From Mycobacterium sp. (GTDB lineage Bacteria > Actinomycetota > Actinomycetes > Mycobacteriales > Mycobacteriaceae): DNA of 5,385 nucleotides. The first letter of the stretch is position 1. Every line of letters starts with the position of its first letter. Positions 1 through 5,385 of this stretch are shown here, one piece after another. A program made the position numbers and the translations under genes. The stretch spans positions 1 to 5,385 of the forward strand of contig JAFAQO010000537.1 in NCBI GenBank assembly GCA_019246375.1, read 5' to 3'. Under the pieces are notes generated by a model, which saw only the letters and a list, made by a program, of their open reading frames with translations, ran no database searches and was not told the origin of the DNA.

Positions 1-121
1 CCATGCAGTGCACGTCGACCTCGCAGAGGTGACGCAATTGCGCGACGAGCTCGGTGACGTGGACTCCCGCACCGCCGTAAACTTCCGGCGGATATTCCCG
101 AGTCATCATCGCCACCCGCAT
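1..121 (-). CDS. glgA: GlgA/GlgM glycosyltransferase, N-terminal 40 codons (partial, runs off left edge)
   Basis: Only the first 40 codons are present. The protein starts MRVAMMTREYPPEVYGGAGV and continues HVTELVAQLR. The REYPPEVYGGAG segment (residues 8-19) is the N-terminal glycine loop of GT-B fold glycosyltransferases, which lies near the nucleotide-sugar site, and it matches my memory of Rv1212c. In mycobacteria this enzyme uses ADP-glucose from GlgC. It was first called glycogen synthase GlgA and later GlgM, because it transfers glucose to glucose-1-phosphate to give maltose-1-phosphate for the GlgE glucan route. The divergent glgC next to it fits that role. I chose the ATG at 121-119. 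An in-frame GTG at 130-128 would add MPG, but it overlaps the predicted -10 element. No Shine-Dalgarno precedes either start. The catalytic residues lie outside the window. Confidence 0.9.
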   Translation of the reverse strand, partial: MRVAMMTREYPPEVYGGAGVHVTELVAQLRHLCEVDVHCM

Positions 122-158
122 ACCCGGCACGCTAGCGGCCTGAGGAGGAGCCGGGCAA
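121..158 (-). promoter_or_regulatory. Predicted leaderless promoter of glgA/glgM
   Basis: Read on the minus strand, TTGCCC (158-153) matches the -35 consensus TTGACA at 4 of 6 positions. After an 18-base spacer comes TAGCGT (134-129), which fits the mycobacterial -10 form TANNNT. Seven bases then lead to the A of the ATG at 121, the usual -10 to +1 distance, so transcription could begin on the start codon itself. The lack of a Shine-Dalgarno agrees with this. This is inference from motif spacing; TANNNT carries little information. Confidence 0.45.
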
Positions 159-313
159 TCGAACTTGAGCAGGCGACGATCCCCAGACCGAGCCGGTCGA
201 TCGATGTTGCCGGGCGTGGTTTGCCGGTGCAGTACGACGGCAACACAGAGAGGCGGCGCCGCCAAATACCTTGATCGGCAGTCCGTCAGAACAGGGCTCA
301 TCGTAGGATTGTC

Positions 314-350
314 CTGGCAGCGGTTGCCGGCGGCCGATAGGTTTGAGCTA
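314..350 (+). promoter_or_regulatory. Predicted leaderless promoter of glgC
   Basis: CTGGCA (314-319) matches the -35 consensus at 4 of 6 positions. An 18-base spacer leads to TAGGTT (338-343), a TANNNT -10 element. Six bases later is the A of the glgC ATG at 350, so the expected +1 falls on the start codon. No Shine-Dalgarno is seen between the -10 element and the ATG. A second TANNNT (TAGGAT, 304-309) lies further upstream and could give a short leader instead. Confidence 0.45.
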
Positions 351-1564
351 TGAGGGAAGCGCCACAGGTGCTGGGCATCGTCCTGGCCGGTGGGGAAGGC
401 AAGCGGCTGTATCCGCTGACCGCAGACCGGGCCAAACCCGCGGTTCCCTTCGGCGGCGCCTACCGGCTTATCGATTTCGTGTTGTCGAATCTGGTCAACG
501 CCCGTTATCTCAGGATCTGCGTTCTTACCCAATACAAGTCACATTCGCTGGACCGCCACATCTCGCAGAACTGGCGATTGAGCGGCCTGGCCGGTGAGTA
601 CATCACTCCGGTGCCGGCACAGCAGCGGCTCGGCCCGCGCTGGTACACCGGTTCCGCCGACGCCATCTACCAGTCCTCGAACCTGATCTACGACGAAGAC
701 CCCGACTACATCGTGGTTTTCGGCGCTGACCACGTCTACCGGATGGACCCGGAGCAGATGGTCCGCTTCCATATTGACAGCGGGGCAGGGGCGACGGTGG
801 CCGGTATCAGGGTGCCACGGGCCGAGGCAACGGCGTTCGGCTGCATCGACGCCGACGACTCCCGCCGGATCCGCAGCTTCGTCGAGAAGCCGTTGGACCC
901 GCCGGGAACGCACGACGACCCGGAGGCGACTTATGTCTCGATGGGCAACTACATCTTCACTACCAAGGTGCTCATCGATGCGATTCGGGCCGACGCGGAG
1001 GACGACCGCTCCGACCACGACATGGGCGGTGACATCATCCCGCGGCTGGTAGCCGACGGGATGGCCGCTGTCTACGATTTCTCCGACAACGAGGTACCCG
1101 GTGCCACCGATCGCGACCGCGGCTACTGGCGCGATGTCGGAACCCTGGACGCGTTCTACGACGCCCACATGGACCTGGTGTCGGTTCATCCGATTTTCAA
1201 CCTGTACAACAAGCGCTGGCCCATCCGGGGGGAGTCGGAGAACCTGGCGCCGGCCAAGTTCGTCAACGGCGGCTCCGCGCAGGAGTCAGTGGTCGGTGCC
1301 GGCAGCATCATTTCCGCGGCCTCGGTACGCAACTCGGTGCTGTCGTCGAATGTCGTGGTTGACGACGGCGCAATCGTCGAGGGCAGCGTGATCATGCCAG
1401 GAACCCGCGTCGGTCGCGGTGCGGTGGTGCGCCACGCGATCCTGGACAAGAACGTCGTTGTCGGCCCCGGTGAGATGGTCGGAGTGGACCTGGAAAAGGA
1501 CCGGGAACGCTTCGCGATCAGCGCCGGTGGCGTGGTCGCCGTGGGTAAAGGCGTCTGGATTTAA
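350..1564 (+). CDS. glgC: Glucose-1-phosphate adenylyltransferase (ADP-glucose pyrophosphorylase) GlgC
   Basis: This cytosolic enzyme joins ATP and glucose-1-phosphate to give ADP-glucose and pyrophosphate, the committed step for bacterial alpha-glucan and, in mycobacteria, for GlgM-made maltose-1-phosphate. Its 404 residues equal the length I recall for M. tuberculosis GlgC. The N-terminal nucleotidyltransferase domain (about 8-275) shows the nucleotide loop LAGGEGKRL (12-20) with K29 in AKPAVPFGG, the GSADAIYQ segment (101-108), the metal-binding aspartate D127 in [15 protein letters not shown] (177-181) whose K180 corresponds to the glucose-1-phosphate lysine, and YWRDVGT (259-265). From about 290 to the end the repeating V/I pattern is a left-handed beta-helix, the usual allosteric and oligomerisation domain. 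ATG at 350 is chosen because the family sequence begins there. The frame is intact and no key residue is missing. The gene diverges from glgA/glgM and converges on the operon to its right. Confidence 0.97.
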   Translation: MREAPQVLGIVLAGGEGKRLYPLTADRAKPAVPFGGAYRLIDFVLSNLVNARYLRICVLTQYKSHSLDRHISQNWRLSGLAGEYITPVPAQQRLGPRWYTGSADAIYQSSNLIYDEDPDYIVVFGADHVYRMDPEQMVRFHIDSGAGATVAGIRVPRAEATAFGCIDADDSRRIRSFVEKPLDPPGTHDDPEATYVSMGNYIFTTKVLIDAIRADAEDDRSDHDMGGDIIPRLVADGMAAVYDFSDNEVPGATDRDRGYWRDVGTLDAFYDAHMDLVSVHPIFNLYNKRWPIRGESENLAPAKFVNGGSAQESVVGAGSIISAASVRNSVLSSNVVVDDGAIVEGSVIMPGTRVGRGAVVRHAILDKNVVVGPGEMVGVDLEKDRERFAISAGGVVAVGKGVWI

Positions 1565-1576
1565 AGCAATCCGCGC

Positions 1577-2251
1577 CTACCATACGTACGGCATCAGGCG
1601 GTAGTGCACCTGCTGGGTGTATTCGCGGTATCCGGCTAAGTCGTGTTCGAGCAGTTGTTCTTCGTCGCGAATGCGAATTGCGAGCACCACCAGCCCGGGT
1701 ATGACGAAGACAAGTCCCCAGTAGGAGCCCAGTGCAAGCGGGATACCAACCATCAGGATCACGTTTCCGGTGTACATCGGATGCCGCACGAGCCCGTACA
1801 GACCGGTGGAGACGAGCTTCTGACCCGACTCGACCGTGACGTTGGCGGCCGCATAACTGTTCTGTATGACCACCAGCATGGCGACGCCGAGCCCGATCGC
1901 GACCAGGACATCGCCGATCACAGAGACCGTCGCAGGCACCGACGACCATCCGAAGCCATAGTCCAACGCGCTGAATACGATCATCGCCACCAGCGACACA
2001 AGCGCGACAGCGATAACTATCCGCTGCACCATTCTGGCTTCTGCTGCAGGCCCGGCACGCATTCGGCGCTCCAGCGCGGCGGGGTTCGTGCGAAGCAAGT
2101 AAATGCTGGGAATCCAAGTGGCCAAAGTGAACACGGCCAGAAAGACCCAGGCTTGCCAGTAATGAAACGTGCCGGCCGGCCAGAACACCATCGCGCCGAA
2201 CGAGATGAGTCCCAGAACTCCCGAAACTAGCATTTTGGCAAGGGTTTTCAT
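1577..2251 (-). CDS. Integral membrane ICMT/phospholipid-methyltransferase-like protein (Rv1216c-like)
   Basis: The protein has 224 residues, the size I recall for Rv1216c. It has about five membrane stretches: 5-24, 33-53, 77-95, 107-130 and a long hydrophobic block 164-192 that may form a hairpin. The C-terminal third carries the signature of the isoprenylcysteine carboxyl methyltransferase and PEMT superfamily: GLYGLVRHPMYTGN (150-163) with RHPMY, then E197-E198, then GYREY (207-211) and P221. In this superfamily these residues bind S-adenosylmethionine at the membrane face, so a SAM-dependent methyl transfer to a lipophilic substrate is likely; the substrate is unknown. The ATG at 2251 lies 10 bases after the permease stop and is preceded only by a weak GACGAAG. 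An in-frame ATG at 2308 would overlap the permease by 47 bases and add a polar stretch before the first membrane helix, so I rejected it. It is the last gene of the operon and probably co-translated with the permease. Confidence 0.87.
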   Translation of the reverse strand: MKTLAKMLVSGVLGLISFGAMVFWPAGTFHYWQAWVFLAVFTLATWIPSIYLLRTNPAALERRMRAGPAAEARMVQRIVIAVALVSLVAMIVFSALDYGFGWSSVPATVSVIGDVLVAIGLGVAMLVVIQNSYAAANVTVESGQKLVSTGLYGLVRHPMYTGNVILMVGIPLALGSYWGLVFVIPGLVVLAIRIRDEEQLLEHDLAGYREYTQQVHYRLMPYVW

Positions 2252-2261
2252 CGTGGCTTCG

Positions 2262-3908
2262 TCAGCTTCGCAGGTCACGGCGCCGGAAGGCCGCGAGTCC
2301 CAGCGCAATCAGTGTCGCGTCGATCGCCAGCAGCCACACCAGCGGAACCGCGCTGAAGTCGTCACCGCCAACTCGCGGTGTGTCTGCGAACGGTGCGAGG
2401 TCAAGCAGCCACTGCGGAAAACCTAACAAGGAACCGAGCAGATACAACGCGATGAACGCCACAAGGACGGCCCACGCCACCGGGGTGAACCGCGGCATGA
2501 GGCCGAACAATGCAACCGTGATCGCGGCGAGCAACCACACGGCAGGCAGCTGGGCCGCCGCGGTTGCAACAACCGTGGAAATCTTTCCGCCGATGTCATC
2601 GGCGGCGACACCGTAGGCCAGACCTGCCGATAATCCTGCCCCGAGCATTGCGACCGCAGATCCAGCCAGTGCAATACCGAGATGACTTGCCATCCAACGA
2701 GTTCGGCTGACAGCGCCGGCCATCAGCGTCTCAGCCCGCTGGCTGGTCTCTTCCTGGTGCAATCGCAGGGTCAGCGAAATGGCGAACGCAGCGGCCACCA
2801 TCGCCAGCATGGAGAACGCGGCCGCGAGGAACGCCTGCTCTAATGCGCCGGCGCCACCCATCCGCACTACGATGTCGCGGACCGTTTTGCTGCCGCCCAC
2901 TTCTTCGCTGATGCCGTGCACGACACTGCCGATCACCAAGCCGTAGAGGCACAGTCCGACAGTCCACAGCAGCAGCGCGCCTCGATCCAGCCGCCACGCC
3001 AGCCCGAAGGGACCCCGCAACATACCCGTGGCGCGGGCGTGACCGGGGCGTTCTGCAATTAATCCTGCGCCAACGTCGCGACGGGCGAGCAGCCGATAGG
3101 CCAGCGCCGTAAGAACCACCGTCGTGCCGAGGTGCAGTAGCAACAGCCACCAGCGATCACCGGCGTAGGGCCTGACCAGGAGCGACCAGCCAAGCGGAGA
3201 GAACCACGACAAGGTGCCCGAACCAGCGTCACCGACGGCGCGGAGCGTGAATGCGGCCGCCAACACCCCGAACGCGAAGCCGCGGACGAACCGGGCGCTC
3301 GGCGACAGCTGCGCCGCGACCGCGGCCACGGCGGTGAACACCAGCCCTGATGCGGCCAGTGCCGCTCCAAATGCCAGCGACCCGGTGGGCGCAACAGAGG
3401 TGGTCAGTAAACCGGCAGCGCCAACCGCGCCGGTGATGATCGACGCTCCGAACGACAACAGCAGCGCGGCGGTCAGGCTGGCGTACCGGCCGATTGCAGT
3501 CGAGTCGACCAGTTCGGCGCGGCCAGTCTCCTCGTCGGCGCGGGTGTGACGAATCACGGTCAGGATTACCGCGACCGCGATGAGCAGATGGAACAGTCCG
3601 GCCTTCCAGATCCCAACCGCGCCAAGGTTATCGCTGTAGACCTGTCCGTAGAGCGCCCGTTGCGCCGGGCTGGCCATGATCGATGCGCCAAATGCGGCGC
3701 GAGCGGCCTGATCGGGATAGACCTTCTCTATGCTCCCGATATAGACGGTGGCCAACGGCAACGACAGCAGCAACACCCACAGCGGTAACACGACGCGGTC
3801 ACGGCGTAGGTAAAGCCGCAGCATTCCTAAAGTTCCTACGAATGCCGAACTCCGCTGTGGCGTAAGGTGAGCCGGATGGCTCGGTCGATCCAGGACGGCG
3901 GTGCTCAT
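2262..3908 (-). CDS. ABC-2 type exporter permease, tetronasin-transport family (Rv1217c-like)
   Basis: This is the membrane half of an ABC exporter, partner of the ATPase encoded just upstream. Its 548 residues match the length I recall for Rv1217c. It has about twelve hydrophobic segments in two homologous halves. Each half starts with R-x-DR-x2-L-x-LW (35-44 and 306-315), has an amphipathic EET...RAE-x8-R element after its second helix (126-141 and 386-402), and closes with a basic RRD tail (276-278 and 543-545). Double-length permeases of this kind occur with tetronasin-type and related antibiotic exporters. In M. tuberculosis the Rv1217c-Rv1218c pair has been reported as a multidrug efflux pump; the substrate here is not known. 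The ATG at 3908 has a good GAGGAGT ribosome site seven bases upstream. The gene lies 52 bases after the ATPase stop, and a 16-codon ORF fills most of that gap. No frame breaks are seen. Confidence 0.93.
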   Translation of the reverse strand: MSTAVLDRPSHPAHLTPQRSSAFVGTLGMLRLYLRRDRVVLPLWVLLLSLPLATVYIGSIEKVYPDQAARAAFGASIMASPAQRALYGQVYSDNLGAVGIWKAGLFHLLIAVAVILTVIRHTRADEETGRAELVDSTAIGRYASLTAALLLSFGASIITGAVGAAGLLTTSVAPTGSLAFGAALAASGLVFTAVAAVAAQLSPSARFVRGFAFGVLAAAFTLRAVGDAGSGTLSWFSPLGWSLLVRPYAGDRWWLLLLHLGTTVVLTALAYRLLARRDVGAGLIAERPGHARATGMLRGPFGLAWRLDRGALLLWTVGLCLYGLVIGSVVHGISEEVGGSKTVRDIVVRMGGAGALEQAFLAAAFSMLAMVAAAFAISLTLRLHQEETSQRAETLMAGAVSRTRWMASHLGIALAGSAVAMLGAGLSAGLAYGVAADDIGGKISTVVATAAAQLPAVWLLAAITVALFGLMPRFTPVAWAVLVAFIALYLLGSLLGFPQWLLDLAPFADTPRVGGDDFSAVPLVWLLAIDATLIALGLAAFRRRDLRS

Positions 3909-3913
3909 TGGCG

Positions 3914-3964
3914 CTACTCCTCGATCCCAGCTACGCCGGCATCATCGTCGTCAGGGGTGCTCAT
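3914..3964 (-). CDS. 16-codon small ORF between ATPase and permease (possible coupling or leader peptide)
   Basis: The ORF reads [16 protein letters not shown] followed by TAG. Its ATG overlaps the ATPase stop in the ATGA arrangement typical of translational coupling. A perfect AGGAGGT lies six bases upstream, within the last ATPase codons. Its stop sits in the permease ribosome binding site, and it is in a different frame from the permease. The peptide is acidic (six D/E, no basic residue) with no membrane segment or signal, so a structural role is doubtful. It may be a coupling device that passes ribosomes from ATPase to permease, a short regulatory leader, or a stable small protein. I do not recognise a family. 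The alternative is that the ATG and AGGAGGT are remnants of an older permease start. Initiation is well supported by the sequence; function is inference. Confidence 0.5.
   Translation of the reverse strand: MSTPDDDDAGVAGIEE
3916..3922 (-). promoter_or_regulatory. Ribosome binding site of the permease, overlapping the small ORF's stop
   Basis: GAGGAGT on the minus strand lies seven bases before the permease ATG at 3908, which fixes that start. The same bases encode the last two codons (GAG GAG) of the 16-codon ORF, and the T begins its TAG stop. Ribosomes finishing the small ORF therefore stop on the permease's entry site. Confidence 0.8.
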
Positions 3965-4902
3965 GCCCGCACCTCCTGCCCGCTGCGCTCCCGCTGGCCG
4001 TCGGTGCTGACGCCGTAGTGGCGCAGGAACAGTTCTTCCAGGGTCGGCGGCTGACTGACCAGGCTTCGCACGCCCGCATCGCCGAGCACTCGGATCAACT
4101 CACCGAGGCTCTCGCTGTCGACATGTGCTCGTACTGTTTTGCCGTCGATGCTAACGTTTTCGACACCGGCGATCCTGGTGAGATCGCCCGGGTCACCGAT
4201 CATTTCAGCCTTGATCGAAGTGCGGCTGAGGTGCCGCAGCGAGTCCAGTGACCCGCTCTCGACGGTCTTGCCGGCTCGGATGATGGTCACCCGTTCGCAC
4301 AATGCCTCCGTCTCAGCCAGAATGTGACTTGACAGCAGGACCGTCGCGCCGCCGTCGCGCGCTTCGCCGACGCACTGCTGAAACACATTTTCCATCAAAG
4401 GGTCCAGTCCGCTGCTCGGCTCGTCAAGCAGCAGTAGCCGGGCCCGCGATGAGAACGCTGAGATCAGTGAGACCTTCTGACGGTTGCCCTTCGAGTAGGT
4501 GCGCGACTTCTTGTGTGGATCCAATTCGAAACGTTCGATCAGCTCGGCCCGGCGTTTCTCATCGATACCGCCGCGCATGCGGGCCAGCAAGTCGATGGTC
4601 TCACCGCCGGTGAGATTGGGCCACAGTGTCACATCGCCCGGCACATAAGCGATCTGGCGGTGCAGTTCCACGGCGTCGTTCCATGGGTTGCCACCGAGCA
4701 ACCGCACGCTGCCGGAGTCGGCTTTTACCACGCCAAGCAGTATCCGAATGGTGGTCGACTTTCCGGCGCCGTTGGGTCCGAGGAACCCGTGCACCTCACC
4801 CTCCCGAACAGTCAGGTCAAGACCGTCCAGCGCCCGCACCGTACCGAAACGCTTTGTCAAGTCGCGAATTTCGATAACCGCCTGATGATTGTCAGCTGGC
4901 AT
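3961..4902 (-). CDS. ABC transporter ATP-binding protein, DrrA/tetronasin family (Rv1218c-like)
   Basis: This is the cytosolic ATPase that drives the permease encoded downstream. Its 313 residues show Walker [10 protein letters not shown] (42-50), the signature YSKGNRQK (136-143, a variant of LSGGQ), Walker B LLLLD with catalytic glutamate (D160, E161), D-loop SGLD (164-167) and switch histidine H193. The Q-loop position reads YVPGD (86-90), with glycine where glutamine is usual; this appears to be a subfamily trait. After about residue 225 follows the DrrA-like C-terminal domain ending in [12 protein letters not shown] (286-297). The ATG at 4902 overlaps the regulator's 3' end by 11 bases and has a strong AAGGAGA site. 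In M. tuberculosis, Rv1218c has been linked to efflux of several chemically unrelated inhibitors. The pair would export a hydrophobic compound; the native substrate is not evident from the sequence. Confidence 0.95.
   Translation of the reverse strand: MPADNHQAVIEIRDLTKRFGTVRALDGLDLTVREGEVHGFLGPNGAGKSTTIRILLGVVKADSGSVRLLGGNPWNDAVELHRQIAYVPGDVTLWPNLTGGETIDLLARMRGGIDEKRRAELIERFELDPHKKSRTYSKGNRQKVSLISAFSSRARLLLLDEPSSGLDPLMENVFQQCVGEARDGGATVLLSSHILAETEALCERVTIIRAGKTVESGSLDSLRHLSRTSIKAEMIGDPGDLTRIAGVENVSIDGKTVRAHVDSESLGELIRVLGDAGVRSLVSQPPTLEELFLRHYGVSTDGQRERSGQEVRA
3971..3977 (-). promoter_or_regulatory. Perfect Shine-Dalgarno for the small ORF, inside the 3' end of the ATPase gene
   Basis: AGGAGGT on the minus strand is fully complementary to the 16S rRNA 3' end and lies six bases before the ATG at 3964. 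It overlaps the ATPase codons for Q309, E310 and V311. It is the strongest ribosome site in the window and is better placed for the small ORF than for the permease ATG, which is more than 60 bases away. Confidence 0.65.
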
Positions 4903-5385
4903 TGGCTTCTCCTTGTTCGGCCGCGGCGAGGAATGCGTCGTACATGGTGTGATCGACCATCAGCCCCTCGGAGTAAATCTCGAGCGAGGGAAGGATCATG
5001 TCGTGGCTGTAGTCGCGCAGCACCGCACGCAGATCCGTGGGGTTCTGGTGCATCTGCAGGTACAGCAGGAAGCTGCCGCCACCGGTTATTGCCAGGTACC
5101 GCGCCCTGGCTTTGGGATCGCGGCTGGGCTTGAGCGTGCCGGCCCGGACACCTTCCTCGAGGTATACCTCGGCATCCTCGATCATCTTGCGCCACATCGT
5201 TTTCGCCAGCTCGGCACCGGACTGCATGCTGCGCACCAAATAAGCCATCAACGGCGCATACCTCTCGATCTCGGCCATCTGCGCAAGCCAGGTAGCGGGT
5301 TCATGAGAGCGCATAGCCTCGGATTTGGAGTTGCGGATCTCGTCGGCGATGTAGTCGTCACAGGCCTTGCGCAGGCCCTCCTTCG
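4892..5385 (-). CDS. TetR-family transcriptional regulator, C-terminal 163 residues (Rv1219c-like, partial)
   Basis: The frame stays open from the stop at 4894-4892 to the right edge, giving 163 residues; the methionine at 5314 is internal, not the start. The visible part begins [16 protein letters not shown] and is all helical, as expected for the ligand-binding and dimerisation domain of TetR proteins. Near the end, [20 protein letters not shown] (visible residues 121-140) matches the C-terminal pattern common in actinobacterial TetR regulators. Rv1219c, as I recall, has about 212 residues, so some 49 residues with the helix-turn-helix lie beyond the window, as do the promoter and operator. 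It is the first visible gene of the operon. Repression of its own operon and release by an exporter substrate is the expected role, reported for Rv1219c; here it is inferred from homology and position. Confidence 0.88.
   Translation of the reverse strand, partial: KEGLRKACDDYIADEIRNSKSEAMRSHEPATWLAQMAEIERYAPLMAYLVRSMQSGAELAKTMWRKMIEDAEVYLEEGVRAGTLKPSRDPKARARYLAITGGGSFLLYLQMHQNPTDLRAVLRDYSHDMILPSLEIYSEGLMVDHTMYDAFLAAAEQGEANAS
4908..4914 (-). promoter_or_regulatory. Ribosome binding site of the ABC ATPase, inside the regulator gene
   Basis: AAGGAGA on the minus strand lies five bases before the ATPase ATG at 4902 and within the last codons of the TetR gene. It decides the ATPase start and, with the 11-base overlap, points to coupled translation of regulator and ATPase. 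Confidence 0.8.

Noticed and set aside
198..205. TCGATCGA palindrome in the divergent spacer as an operator
   Set aside because: It is only eight bases, a common motif in this base composition, with no second copy and no clear placement relative to either promoter.
165..353. 62-codon plus-strand ORF in the glgA-glgC spacer
   Set aside because: It has no ribosome site, is Arg-rich without any motif, and runs through the predicted glgC promoter into the glgC start.
539..1189. 216-codon open frame on the minus strand inside glgC
   Set aside because: It is antisense to a clearly conserved coding frame, shows no recognisable domain, and long antisense frames are expected in GC-rich codon-biased DNA.
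1574..1600. Possible hairpin CGCCT/AGGCG with a 17-base loop as a terminator for glgC
   Set aside because: The stem is only five pairs, the inner pairing is imperfect, there is no T-tract, and it lies within the coding end of the opposite gene.
1643..2230. 195-codon plus-strand frame and the 199-codon minus-strand frame at 1518-2117
   Set aside because: Both lie over the methyltransferase-like gene, whose RHPMY and EE motifs establish the real frame; the shadows are rich in His, Arg and Asp with no domain.
2252..2308. Upstream in-frame ATG (2308) as start of the methyltransferase-like gene
   Set aside because: It would overlap the permease by 47 bases and add 19 polar residues before the first helix. 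The ATG at 2251 gives the 224-residue length remembered for the family member and ordinary operon spacing.
4513..5133. 206-codon open frame on the plus strand opposite the ABC ATPase and TetR genes
   Set aside because: It spans the overlap of two well-supported minus-strand genes, has no family motif, and has a shadow-type composition.

Overview
The window looks like chromosomal DNA from a Mycobacterium, probably a non-tuberculous one. It is GC-rich, and its gene content and order match, from memory, the M. tuberculosis stretch Rv1212c (glgA/glgM) - Rv1213 (glgC) - Rv1216c - Rv1217c - Rv1218c - Rv1219c. GlgC has the 404-residue length I remember for the tuberculosis protein and appears almost identical to it. 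The genes usually listed between glgC and Rv1216c in M. tuberculosis (PE14/Rv1214c and Rv1215c) are absent here. No search was run, so these homologies rest on recall and visible motifs.

Left part (1-1564): a divergent alpha-glucan pair. The first 40 codons of the GlgA/GlgM glycosyltransferase run leftward off the window edge. glgC (ADP-glucose pyrophosphorylase) runs rightward. GlgC makes ADP-glucose and GlgA/GlgM uses it as donor for maltose-1-phosphate or glycogen, so the pair supplies storage and capsular glucan. The 228-base spacer has a TANNNT -10 element exactly 6-7 bases before each start codon and no Shine-Dalgarno at either, which suggests that both mRNAs are leaderless. I see nothing else in the spacer.

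Right part (1577-5385): a tightly packed leftward operon, read from the right edge. The order is a TetR-family regulator (N-terminal DNA-binding part outside the window), an ABC ATPase overlapping it by 11 bases, a 16-codon unannotated ORF overlapping the ATPase by 4 bases (ATGA), a 548-residue ABC-2 type permease, and 10 bases later an ICMT/phospholipid-methyltransferase-like membrane enzyme. The ATPase and permease form an exporter of the Rv1218c-Rv1217c (tetronasin-like) type, reported in M. tuberculosis as a drug efflux pump controlled by the TetR protein Rv1219c. The operon converges on glgC with only 12 bases between stop codons.

The most notable new item is the 16-codon ORF between ATPase and permease. 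It has a perfect AGGAGGT ribosome binding site, begins on the ATPase stop codon, and ends inside the permease's own ribosome binding site, which looks like a translational relay.
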